Source: Symsagittifera roscoffensis (lineage: Eukaryota > Xenacoelomorpha > Acoela > Convolutidae). From it: 64,000 bases of DNA. The stretch covers positions 7,009,633 to 7,073,632 of the forward strand of contig NC_087069.1 in the NCBI RefSeq assembly GCF_963678635.1, given 5' to 3'. Below are positions 42,726 to 54,019 of the stretch, piece by piece (the stretch's first letter is position 1; the number at the start of each line of letters is the position of its first letter). Both the position numbers and the translations under genes were made by a program. A model generated the notes under the pieces. The model saw nothing but the letters and a program-made list of their open reading frames with translations. It did no database searches and was not told the origin of the DNA.

Positions 42726-43119
42726 TGTGCTTTTTATGCCATGATTTTAACCCAATGCAGATCTCCAGCTCAAAAATTAGACACTCTTGCAACCAAGAGA
42801 GTCCTCTTTGTTTTGGTTCAAAGTACAATTTATACCTGGTCAACACGAAAATTTTTTGGTGATTGAAAAAATAGGAAAACCCCATCTTAAGGTCTGAACG
42901 CAAAAATCTCGCAGAAGTAGATGTCCGAGGGGTTTTAGGAAAGATCGAGTATTCAGTTTAAAAAAAAGGCACTTTTGAACGTTTTACAATTCAATTTTAC
43001 ATGCTTGCAAAAAATAAACATTTTAGTGCTTGTTTATTCACAATGTGAAGCGTCATAGTACGCTTTTTTTCAAATCTGCACAGAAAACCGAACCCGAGGC
43101 TAGATTTTTCACCTAATTT

Positions 43120-43215
43120 GAAGCAAGATTTGAGCGGGTTGAGCGGTTTTTTTTAGACAATTACGCTCAAAATCTTGCTTCAAAATGAGCGGTTCGAGCG
43201 GTTTTTGAACGGTTT
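43120..43215. repeat. GAGCGGTTT hairpin cluster, left
   Basis: GAAGCAAGATTTGAGCG (43120-43136) pairs with its complement at 43164-43181; GAGCGGTTCGAGCGGTTTTT follows. The same text recurs on the far side of the minisatellite. Confidence 0.85.
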
Positions 43216-43223
43216 ATCTATTA

Positions 43224-44012
43224 ATCGCGCCGTCTCCACCTCGGTCTGGAAAGTAGCGCCCTCTCCACCTTGGTCTGAAAAGGGGCGCCGTCTCCACCTT
43301 GGTCTGGAAAGTCGCACCGTATCCACCTCAGTCGCGAGGAATATAATCTTGGTCGCGCTGTCTCCAACTCGGTCTGGAAAGTCGCGCCGTCTCAGCCTTG
43401 GTCTGAAAAGTCGTGCCGTCTCCGCAATGGTCTGAAAAGTCGCGCCGTCTCCGCTTCGGTCTGCAAAGACGCGCCGTCTCCACCTCGGTCGCGAAAGTCT
43501 TGAAAGTGCACATTTCGGTCGCGCTGGCCAAACCGGTCGCGCCGTTGCCTTTGGAGTCGCGCCGTTTCCTGAGTCGCGCCGTATCCACCATGGTCGCGAA
43601 AGTCGCGCCGTCTCCACCTCGGTCGAGAAAGCCCTGCAAAACTTTTTTACAGTCTCGCCGTCTCCATGTGGGTGTGGAAAGTCGCGCCGTCTCCATCTTG
43701 TTCTGGAAAGTTTGGAAATAGCTAGGTTTGGTCGCGCCGGTCAGGCCATTTCCTGAGCCGCAGGGTCGCGCCATATTCGCCTCGGTCGCGAAAGTCGCGC
43801 CTTAGATTTTCGGTTGCGAAAGTCTGGAAATGGCAACTCTTGGTCGCGAGAGTCTGGACATACCAAATATGAGTCGCGATGTTTTGGTCGCGCCACTTCC
43901 GCTTAGGTCGCGATAGTCGCGACGTATCATCATGGTCGCCAAAGTCTGGACATGCCTAATTTTGGTCAGGAAAGCCTGGACATGCCAAAATTTTGTCGCG
44001 AAAGTCTGGACA
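43224..44012. repeat. GC-rich minisatellite, GTCGCGCCGTCTCCACCTCG-type units
   Basis: About 25 degenerate units of about 29 bp. The consensus begins GTCGCGCCGTCTCCACCTCG and ends GTCTGGAAA; later units drift to TCGCGAAAGTCTGGACATGC. G+C is far above the neighbourhood and CpG is frequent. Open frames run through both strands (43175-43774) but only mirror the repeat; I do not call them genes. Confidence 0.9.
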
Positions 44013-44029
44013 TGAGTCTAGGTAATCGA

Positions 44030-44262
44030 CCCGGGAAGACCGCTCAAAAACCGTTTAAAAACCGCTCAAATAGTGCTTGAAAAACCGTTCAAAAATCACC
44101 GCAAGAAATAAGCGGTTTTTGAGCGTTTTATTAAGCAAGATTTGAGCGGTTCGAGCGGTTTTTCTAAAAAAAAACGCCCAAACCGCTCAAACCGGTCAAA
44201 TCTTGCTGGAAAACCGCTCAAACCGCTCATATCTTGAGCGGTTTTTGAACGGGATCTCGACC
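44030..44262. repeat. GAGCGGTTT hairpin cluster, right
   Basis: Many copies of ACCGCTCAAA and GAGCGGTTTTT in both directions. AGCAAGATTTGAGCGGTT (from about 44133) pairs with AACCGGTCAAATCTTGCT (to about 44203). The cluster lies between two copies of TCGACCCGGGAAG (near 44027 and 44256). Its right half is included in the tandem unit and so recurs at 46996-47134. Confidence 0.88.
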
Positions 44263-44950
44263 CGGGAAGTCTTTTCTTTGAGTTAAAGTTTCATAGTTTT
44301 GTTAGATAGTTTTATGCATGATAACGTTGTCTCACAATCAAGCATCAGAAGCGGATTATGTTGGATATTTGACTGATAGGCGGTTACTCAGTCAATTGAA
44401 AAGTCACGCTTTAATAGTATATCACCTCTCTTATCAAAATAATCGGGAAAAGTTATTTGAGTTAAATCACCTAGAATTTTTTCTGAGCCGTAATCATGTA
44501 TATTTCGCCGCTTATGTTTAGAGTTATTCAATACTCATAGATCTAAACTGAGTACAGGGTAAATGTTAGATTACTTCTTTAGAACACAGATCATCAAAAT
44601 CTCACAATAATAAAAAACCTTTTTTACAGAAAATTAGTCCGAGCCTTTTTTGTCAACCTTGTCAACACAAAGGAATTGATCCATTTAATGTAAAGCAATG
44701 TCAAATTTTTAGGCGCAGTAAAATCTAAGTGAAAAAAACCTTTGAACTCTTTGTACTAAATTGCAGAATCTTATAGACCGATGCAAGAAAAAAAGCTTTA
44801 TCGAATGAAATAATTGTAATCAGAAAGTATGTCAATGTTAGGACCGGGCTGTCTGGTTGATTTTACTGCTCGCCGCCTTTTAAAATGTCTGGTCTAAATT
44901 CTGAACATTGGGCAATTTGCTTCATTTGAACAGCAATAGTATTGTATCGT

Positions 44951-45117
44951 GTCCCGGATCCTATGGGGGGTCCCTTCCTAAGGGTGGGAGTGCCGTACGT
45001 AAAACAAAATTCTAGGAAAGGGGTCCTTAATGTTTTGGAGGACCCCTCTCCTAGGATTTTGTAAATGAACGTAAGTTCCCAAACCTGAAGTAAGATACCA
45101 CTCCATAGGACCGTGTT
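44951..45117. repeat. Foldback element in copy 1, about 165 bp
   Basis: The halves are inverted repeats: GGATCCTATGGGGGG.. to TTCTAGGAAAGGGGTCCTT (to 45028) against GGAGGACCCCTCTCCTAGG.. to CCACTCCATAGGACC. The inner arms (45006-45028 / 45038-45060) pair at 20 of 23 positions. It lies downstream of the polymerase fragment. Recurs at 47823-47989 and, diverged, near 51610-51785. Confidence 0.8.
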
Positions 45118-45372
45118 AAGCTGAGCTTCGTCGAAGATTTGGCATGCTAAAAAGGTTTGTTATTGAAACTGAATCAAAGGATTTCTCACAATTATTTGAA
45201 ATAACATTTGGTTTGCTTAACCTAGTTTAATTGTTTAAGCTATTTATGTTAAAACAGTAATTGAGCCCAATACGAAAACATTTTTGTTAGTAAATTGCTA
45301 AAAAAAACCAAAACAAGTTTAAGTCGAAGTATAAAAAGGACCAGCAGTAAAAATCATCTGAAAATATATGTT

Positions 45373-46590
45373 TCAGAATTTGATGTTTTTTGTTATGGGT
45401 TTCGTTGCGATGTTTTTTAGATGGTCGTTTTTCTGAAGCTTTCGATAAAAAAATTGGGTTATATGTTCACTGAATTGGCTACTAGAAGCTTCTTCTCGCA
45501 GCTCTATTTCTGAGTAGGGCCGCTGTAAAAATCCCCAATTTGGAAATTGAATTTCGGGCGAACTGCTAGCAGTTTCGTTGTATGAAATGGTCCAATCGGT
45601 GTCCAATAAATGTTTTCTAGAAAAGCACTTTCTTTGGCGGCTTTATACCCGAAGGGCACTGTCAAAATCCCGTCGAGCAGCTGAAAAAGTTTTGAGTCCA
45701 ATGGTGATTTTGCAAGTTTGTTGTGTTTCACTGTCATATTGGTGTGACCTTTCGAAACTTTAATACAGTTTTACACTCTCATTGTTTCCCAAGTAAATAA
45801 AGCGTCCCTGAAGGTTTGATGGATCAGTTCTCGCTGTGCACTCCGTTTTATTCCTTTGGCACTCAATTTTTGAGAAACTCCTTTTCAGAAACAAAATTAT
45901 AATTCCTTTTTACAAAGCAGGGGATAGTTTCATTTCGCTTCAGCAACTCAATTTATACCAAACAAAGTTTCCTTCATTTCACCAAAAAGAGCAGTAGACT
46001 CTAAATTATGATTTGAGAAAGGAAATAGAAGAAACATGTTTTCAAATATGTTAACGTGTAGGTAACCTTGTATAGTGTTGCCTAAATTAGCTAAATGCTA
46101 AAAATTTATTGCAACAAATGAAAGAAGGGAAGGAGGTTGGTGGTGGTGATGGTATTTTTTTTCTGAAAAAAAAGTAAGGAAATGCGTGGAAGGGTGAATT
46201 AATTTGGAATTCTTAATTTACATTAAGGACGATCGAAAATAGGTTCGGTTTTAGAGCGATGAATTCTCTGATCGGATTCCCACGAGTCTCCTCTTTGAAC
46301 TTCAGCACAATTTTCTTGTTGGTATCAAAGAACAAAAAATGGTCCCCATCATAATTTGAAAAGCCGAAATCAGCTTTTATTTTCACTTAGCTCGTTAAAC
46401 GTCGTCAGTTTCTATTGCATAAGAAAAACTAACCGTGTCGGAGTAAAAGAGTTCCAAGTTTAGTTTCGGTTTCAATTTTTGATACATAAACTAAAACATG
46501 AAATGCTTGGCGAGGTCTGAGATGGTCGCACCAACTATCATAAAGTTGTTCCAGAAAAATTTTGTTACTGAAAAGCTGATTGTGGATAAT
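45373..46590 (-). pseudogene. DNA polymerase B fragment (Polinton/Maverick-like), copy 1
   Basis: Minus strand. Near 46540 a frame reads IVGATISDLAKHFMF, then LELFYSDTVSF: this is the palm region ending at the YxDTDS motif C, with the second catalytic Asp changed to Val. After many stops the C-terminal tail appears at 45737-45504 as TVKHNKLAKSPLDSK and LLDGILTVPFGYKAAK, a tail known from protein-primed B-family polymerases of Polintons and related elements. Clearly dead. Confidence 0.7.
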
Positions 46591-46995
46591 TTCTCGTCAA
46601 TGTCTTGAAAATTCTTCATTGCGCTCAGATTTGTTTTTTGTAGAAGTTCTCTATCGTTCCTTACAATCTCCAGCTTCTTTCTTTCTAACTTACACTCCAG
46701 TGTCTTACCGAATGCTGAATTAACATTCAGCTTGCAAAAGTTCTCCTGGAGTTTATTTACCGCTGTTTTTCATATCTTGGTGTAGACCTCAACACCCGCC
46801 TACAAAAAACCGCGGTCAAAAAATCCAGGATAATTTTTACAAGCTAATTGTTCATTCAGCACTCAGAAATACAATGGATTCTACGTTAGGAAGATAGAAG
46901 TTGGAGATAGAGAGAGTTTCTACATAAAACAGCTCTGAGCACAATGAAGCGCTTTCAAATCATTGACAATCAATTAACTACAATCAGCTTTTCAG

Positions 46996-49900
46996 CGTTT
47001 TATTAAGCAAGATTTGAGCGGTTCGAGCGGTTTTTCTAAAAAAAAACGCCCAAACCGCTCAAACCGGTCAAATCTTGCTGGAAAACCGCTCAAACCGCTC
47101 ATATCTTGAGCGGTTTTTGAACGGGATCTCGACCCGGGAAGTCTTTTCTTTGAGTTAAAGTTTCATAGTTTTGTTAGATAGTTTTATGCATGATAACGTT
47201 GTCTCACAATCAAGCATCAGAAGCGGATTATGTTGGATATTTGACTGATAGGCGGTTACTCAGTCAATTGAAAAGTCACGCTTTAATAGTATATCACCTC
47301 TCTTATCAAAATAATCGGGAAAAGTTATTTGAGTTAAATCACCTAGAATTTTTTCTGAGCCGTAATCATGTATATTTCGCCGCTTATGTTTAGAGTTATT
47401 CAATACTCATAGATCTAAACTGAGTACAGGGTAAATGTTAGATTACTTCTTTAGAACACAGATCATCAAAATCTCACAATAATAAAAAACCTTTTTTACA
47501 GAAAATTAGTCCGAGCCTTTTTTGTCAACCTTGTCAACACAAAGGAATTGATCCATTTAATGTAAAGCAATGTCAAATTTTTAGGCGCAGTAAAATCTAA
47601 GTGAAAAAAACCTTTGAACTCTTTGTACTAAATTGCAGAATCTTATAGACCGATGCAAGAAAAAAAGCTTTATCGAATGAAATAATTGTAATCAGAAAGT
47701 ATGTCAATGTTAGGACCGGGCTGTCTGGTTGATTTTACTGCTCGCCGCCTTTTAAAATGTCTGGTCTAAATTCTGAACATTGGGCAATTTGCTTCATTTG
47801 AACAGCAATAGTATTGTATCGTGTCCCGGATCCTATGGGGGGTCCCTTCCTAAGGGTGGGAGTGCCGTACGTAAAACAAAATTCTAGGAAAGGGGTCCTT
47901 AATGTTTTGGAGGACCCCTCTCCTAGGATTTTGTAAATGAACGTAAGTTCCCAAACCTGAAGTAAGATACCACTCCATAGGACCGTGTTAAGCTGAGCTT
48001 AACTACCGGGACCGATACAATAATTCTTTCAAATTCCCTTTTGACGCATGATTAAAGTTGATCATCCTAATTCCTGAATTTTTCTTTTTTGTCCTAGTTT
48101 CATGTGGATATTTTCCCTGGCTTTCTTTCTTTTCGTCGAAGATTTGGCATGCTAAAAAGGTTTGTTATTGAAACTGAATCAAAGGATTTCTCACAATTAT
48201 TTGAAATAACATTTGGTTTGCTTAACCTAGTTTAATTGTTTAAGCTATTTATGTTAAAACAGTAATTGAGCCCAATACGAAAACATTTTTGTTAGTAAAT
48301 TGCTAAAAAAAACCAAAACAAGTTTAAGTCGAAGTATAAAAAGGACCAGCAGTAAAAATCATCTGAAAATATATGTTTCAGAATTTGATGTTTTTTGTTA
48401 TGGGTTTCGTTGCGATGTTTTTTAGATGGTCGTTTTTCTGAAGCTTTCGATAAAAAAATTGGGTTATATGTTCACTGAATTGGCTACTAGAAGCTTCTTC
48501 TCGCAGCTCTATTTCTGAGTAGGGCCGCTGTAAAAATCCCCAATTTGGAAATTGAATTTCGGGCGAACTGCTAGCAGTTTCGTTGTATGAAATGGTCCAA
48601 TCGGTGTCCAATAAATGTTTTCTAGAAAAGCACTTTCTTTGGCGGCTTTATACCCGAAGGGCACTGTCAAAATCCCGTCGAGCAGCTGAAAAAATTTTGA
48701 GTCCAATGGTGATTTTGCAAGTTTGTTGTGTTTCACTGTCATATTGGTGTGACCTTTCGAAACTTTAATACAGTTTTACACTCTCATTGTTTCCCAAGTA
48801 AATAAAGCGTCCCTGAAGGTTTGATGGATCAGTTCTCGCTGTGCACTCCGTTTTATTCCTTTGGCACTCAATTTTTGAGAAACTCCTTTTCAGAAACAAA
48901 ATTATAATTCCTTTTTACAAAGCAGGGGATAGTTTCATTTCGCTTCAGCAACTCAATTTATACCAAACAAAGTTTCCTTCATTTCACCAAAAAGAGCAGT
49001 AGACTCTAAATTATGATTTGAGAAAGGAAATAGAAGAAACATGTTTTCAAATATGTTAACGTGTAGGTAACCTTGTATAGTGTTGCCTAAATTAGCTAAA
49101 TGCTAAAAATTTATTGCAACAAATGAAAGAAGGGAAGGAGGTTGGTGGTGGTGATGGTATTTTTTTTCTGAAAAAAAAAGTAAGGAAATGCGTGGAAGGG
49201 TGAATTAATTTGGAATTCTTAATTTACATTAAGGACGATCGAAAATAGGTTCGGTTTTAGAGCGATGAATTCTCTGATCGGATTCCCACGAGTCTCCTCT
49301 TTGAACTTCAGCACAATTTTCTTGTTGGTATCAAAGAACAAAAAATGGTCCCCATCATAATTTGAAAAGCCGAAATCAGCTTTTATTTTCACTTAGCTCG
49401 TTAAACGTCGTCAGTTTCTATTGCATAAGAAAAACTAACCGTGTCGGAGTAAAAGAGTTCCAAGTTTAGTTTCGGTTTCAATTTTTGATACATAAACTAA
49501 AACATGAAATGCTTGGCGAGGTCTGAGATGGTCGCACCAACTATCATAAAGTTGTTCCAGAAAAAGTTTGTTACTGAAAAGCTGATTGTGGATAATTTCT
49601 CGTCAATGTCTTGAAAATTCTTCATTGCGCTCAGATTTGTTTTTTGTAGAAGTTCTCTATCGTTCCTTACAATCTCCAGCTTCTTTCTTTCTAACTTACA
49701 CTCCAGTGTCTTACCGAATGCTGAATTAACATTCAGCTTGCAAAAGTTCTCCTGGAGTTTATTTACCGCTGTTTTTCATATCTTGGTGTAGACCTCAACA
49801 CCCGCCTACAAAAAACCGCGGTCAAAAAATCCAGGATAATTTTTACAAGCTAATTGTTCATTCAGCACTCAGAAATACAATGGATTCTACGTTAGGAAGA

Positions 49901-50001
49901 TAGAAGTTGGAGATAGAGAGAGTTTCTACATAAAACAGCTCTGAGCACAATGAAGCGCTTTCAAATCATTGACAATCAATTAACTACAATCAGCTTTTCA
50001 G
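46996..50001. repeat. Tandem duplication unit, copy 2 (about 3005 bp)
   Basis: Same content as copy 1 plus the 133-bp segment 48001-48133, which is also found in the inverted third copy and is therefore ancestral. Only scattered base changes separate the copies, so the duplication is recent, or an assembly artefact has to be excluded. Confidence 0.97.
48378..49595 (-). pseudogene. DNA polymerase B fragment, copy 2
   Basis: Duplicate of the copy 1 fragment with a few changes, including the same Asp-to-Val change in motif C (YSDTVS) and the same tail (48742-48509). The change therefore came before the tandem duplication. Confidence 0.7.
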
Positions 50002-51785
50002 TAACAAAAAAATAGCTGGACAAACCTATAATAGTTGGTGCGACCATCTTAGACCTCACCAAGCGTTTCATGTTTCAGTTTCACAATCAAAAAATGAAAC
50101 CGTATCTAAACTACGAACTCCTTTACTCCGACACGGATAGTTTTATTTATGCCACAAAACTGACGACGTTTAACAAGACCTAGAGAAAATAAACGCCTTT
50201 TTCGACTTTTCAAATTATGATGAGGATCATTTCTAGTCGAATGATACCAACAAGAAAGTTGTGTTGATGGAGTTCGAAGACGAGATTGGTGGGAAGCCGA
50301 TCAAAGAACTCATCGCACTCAAACCGAAACTATATTCGGTCGTCCTTAACAGTAAGTAAAAATTCCAACTAAAGCCAACCCCCTTCCAACCCATTCCGAC
50401 TTTTTTACAGATCAAAATTACCACCACCACCAACCACCCTTCCTCCCTTAAATTTTTCGAATAAACAATGGGCACTTAGCTAATTTAGGCAACATTATAC
50501 AATGTTGCCTAAACGTTAATTTATCTGAAAACATATTTCATCTCTTTTCCACTTTTTTAATCATAAACTAGAGTCTTCTGGTATTTTTTGGTAACAAGAA
50601 TGAAACTTTGATAATTTGAGTTGTTGAAGTGAAATGAAACTATCCCCTGCTTTGCAGAAAAGAATGATAACTTTTGTTCATTTCAAAAGGCACTCAAAAA
50701 TTGAGTGCCAAAAGACTAAAACGGAGTGCCCAGCGAGAATTGATCCACCAAACCTTCAGGGACACAATATTCACTGGGAAAACAATGAGAGTGTAAAACT
50801 GTATTAAAGTTTCGAAAGGTCACGCCAATATGACAGTGAAACACAACAAACTTGCAAAGTCACCATTCGACTCAAAACGTTTTCTGCTGTTGGACGGGAT
50901 TTCGACAGTGCCCTTCGGGTATAAAGCCGCCAAACAAAATGCATTTCAAGAAGACTTTTACATGAACACCGAGTGGACCAACTCATACAATGAAACTGAT
51001 AACAGTCCGCCCGAGTTTCAAATTCCTGATTGGGCATTTTTACAGCGGCCCTACTCAGAAACAGAGCTGCGAAAAGAAGCCTCCTGTAGTTGAGTACGTG
51101 AAAGTCCCCCTTTAAATAAACCATTGTTTTTATCGGAAGCTTCAGAAGAACAACCATCTAAAAAGCATCGCAAAGAAAACCAAACAATCAACATAACAGT
51201 CTGAAACAAATTTTTTCAGATGATTTTTGCTTCTCATCTGTTTTAATTACTTCGACTTAAATATGTCTTGTTTTTTACCAATTTACCACTAATAAAATAT
51301 TCGTATTGGGCTCAATCTATGTTTCACCATAAATAGCTTCAGGCAAAAAAAAAACTTCAGGCAAAAAACCAAGTGTTAGATCAAGCAAATGTGTGAAATC
51401 AATCCTTTGGTTCAGTTTCAATAACAAACTTCTAGTACCAAGACAAATACTCGACAAAAAGAAGAAAAATCAGCAAATGATATCCACATGAAACTGGGAC
51501 AAAAAAGTTTAGGAATTAGGACGATTAACTTTAATTAGTTGTCGCGGGAAAAGGGACTGCTTTAAAGGGAATTAGAAGAAATTATTGTATCAAGTCCCGG
51601 TTTTTAAGCTCAGCTTAACAAAACCCTATGGAAGGTTTTTTTACTTTAGGTATGGGAACTTACGTACACTTACAAAAATTAGGATAGGGGTACGCCAAAA
51701 AAATAAGGAACCTTACCAAAGTTTTTGCTTTAGTTGAGAACCCTTCCTTAGGAAGGACTCCCTTAGGATCCGGGACACGATAAAA
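49985..51785. repeat. Inverted, diverged third copy of the polymerase unit
   Basis: Complement of roughly 47820-49585, with many substitutions and small indels. It starts at ACAATCAGCTTTTCAGTAACAA and ends near the GGATCCGGGACACGATA text that opens the foldback on the other strand. With copy 2 it forms an inverted repeat of about 1.75-kb arms around a spacer of about 0.4 kb. Confidence 0.85.
50020..51093 (+). pseudogene. DNA polymerase B fragment, inverted copy (best preserved)
   Basis: Plus strand. Reads IVGATI.DL.KRFMFQFHN, LNYELLYSDTDSFIYATKL with intact motif C YSDTDS (50124-50141), then after a frameshift and stops DLEKINAFFDFSNYDEDHF, NKKVVLMEFEDEIGGKPIKE and LIALKPKLYSVV, then the tail TVKHNKLAKSPFDSKRF and LLDGISTVPFGYKAAK (50830-51093). 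This order is that of protein-primed B-family DNA polymerases carried by Polinton/Maverick elements and relatives. Exonuclease domain, integrase and capsid genes were not seen. It is a pseudogene but keeps both catalytic Asp, unlike the tandem copies. Confidence 0.75.
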
Positions 51786-54019
51786 ATAAAATACTACCTA
51801 TCTAGTTCACAGCTCTTTGGCTGAGACAAAACTGCACCTGCAGTCTACGCTTCAAATTTCATTTTACTCTTTTTTTTCATACTTATTTATCAAAAAATCA
51901 ATAATTTTCAAGATGGGAGCCTCGCTTTGTCGCCACTCTGTCTGCTTTTAAAGACAAGACAGTAAAACTGATTGGCGACATACTTGTTTTGAATATCCAG
52001 GCCAAAAGTAACAGAAAAAAATGAGTCCAATCTTAAAAGAATTATTTAAGTCGGAGGGACGTTTAAAATGTTAAAAATTTAGGTTAAACCTTAATTTAGT
52101 GTAGTAGTTGCGATACTAAAACTCATCCCTTTTTTCAGATAGTTAGTTGCTCGATACACACATTTACTTTTTTGTAAAGTTAAGTAATTGATTGATCATT
52201 TTGTTTTGTTTAAAATTTTCATGATGAAATGATACTTAAAAATGAAATGATGTTTATGATTTGTTCTGTGGAAATATGCTTTTTCTTTCATTTTCGTTTC
52301 CTTCTCTCACGATGGCTTATTTTAATTCGACTCCTGGAACGTCTTTTAAATTTTATCGTCATCCCTCCTGTCGTGATGTTTGTGGTATTGTCATCATCGA
52401 ATCTTGATTGCAACCATGTTGCTGGGGTTTCGCTTCTGACAATCATGAATGCAATAGAATTTTTTTGTCATCTTTTGTGCTAATTCTGTCTTTCTCTAGT
52501 TTATTTAGAAGCTTCCAGTTGGTTACCTATTTGCACTCCCTTGATAAAGATCATTAAAAAATCAGATAAAAGAGGATTTGTTTGTGGTACACAAATCAAG
52601 TGTTGGTAACTTTTATAAGTAAGTAATTCATGAATTGAATTATGTTGTGTCCTGCTCGTTAAGTATTTTGCCTGTTACAGGTATTCTTATGTCTCTTGTC
52701 ATGCACCAACCCACCACTGTGAAAATAATTAAAGAAAAATTAATTCATTTAATCAGCCATCAGTTACAGAAATTGTTTCTTCGTGGATTCGGGTAGTGTC
52801 GTTGCTATCCAGGTCTTTAAGACTTACAGTGCAACTTGTCGATACGATTGAATAATCAAATTTTGCAAAAATTATTTGGGATTAAAAAAAGAGAATATGT
52901 AAAATATCATAAGAAACTGTCACGTTTGAACAAATTTTATCTTCTTACTCGGAGCTCAAATTGATTCTTTTTGTGTTATTCTGACTCACAAAAGCAATGA
53001 TAATTTGAGAGTATTGAAGGTTTGTGTTTTCAATAGCGACTGCTCCCCCATTGAAACCGTCAAGTTTTCTTTCATAAAAAAATCAGTTTTAGATTGACCT
53101 GGGAAAATATGAATTGTGTTCACACAAGCAAGTACATGATTAACTTCAATTAGGATATTGTAGTTAAGCACGAAATTGATATCCATCGCTAGGCAGAAAA
53201 ATGTTCTAAGCAAAGGTTATTTCATATTTTGAGTAACTCTCGATAAATCTAAGCTTCATCAGCTTTTAGAATTGGCTTATGAATGGCAATTATGGCAAAT
53301 TCTAATCCTAACTTTTATTTAAAAATTGAATTGCTGCATTGAAGCAATTAATTGTTTCCAAAATTTTTTTGTCTGAAGCTAAAATATGTTTTTTCAAAAA
53401 AAAATTTATAAAGTTTTCTGAGCTGGTTTTATGAGGTCACAGTGATCTCTGATTATATCAAAACTAATCAAATTGGTAAGTTCTGATGAAATTCGAATTT
53501 AAATTTTTTTCAAAGAACAATTATTTCTCATACGATTTTATATGCTAGATTTTGACATTCGTGCGCGTTTTTGTTCTATGGTCACATTGTTGAGGAGCGA
53601 GTATCATTCGAGTCTTGAAGGCTATGTATATCCACTAACTTTAATTTTGTCGGCATAATTCAAATGGTACCATTAAGTCGAAGCTACATACATCAACAAT
53701 GTTGGCATAAATCTACGGCGGGTCAAACATTTTTTTTGCCTGTTTTTGTAAATTAGCTATTGTTTGAATGAAGCAAACTCAACAATTTTGGTTGATTAGT
53801 CTTCCTCTTAAATGTGTTTCTGCTAGTGTGCGTTTTGCAACTTTTTGCCTGAGCGAAATTCAAAAACAGCCTAACAGTTCCTCTAAGTGCACCGAGGGCA
53901 AGAAATCTGTTGGCCCCTAAATGGCTTGCTACAATTTAACATTGGCTAGTTGATACATCAAAGGATTCAATCAAAGTTTGTTGACTGCTTTGAATGCAAT
54001 TGGTAAATACTTTGGAAAA
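51786..54019. other. AT-rich spacer, no gene seen
   Basis: Short frames only; no repeat of note. Confidence 0.45.

Larger units (their letters stand above)
44124..46995. repeat. Tandem duplication unit, copy 1 (2872 bp)
   Basis: Almost base-identical to 46996-50001. Copy 1 lacks 133 bp found at 48001-48133 in copy 2. The junction has AG microhomology (CTTTTCAG/CGTTTTATT). The unit holds part of the hairpin cluster, a 165-bp foldback and minus-strand DNA polymerase B fragments. Confidence 0.97.

Noticed and set aside
43175-43774. Overlapping open frames on both strands, 86-148 codons
   Set aside because: They mirror the GC-rich minisatellite; both strands are open at once and no start or splice context stands out.
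43224-44012. CRISPR-like array
   Set aside because: Units are contiguous and degenerate with no unique spacers, and the DNA is animal.
45578-45763. Plus-strand frames over the polymerase tails (also 48583-48768)
   Set aside because: Antisense shadows of the polymerase B tail.
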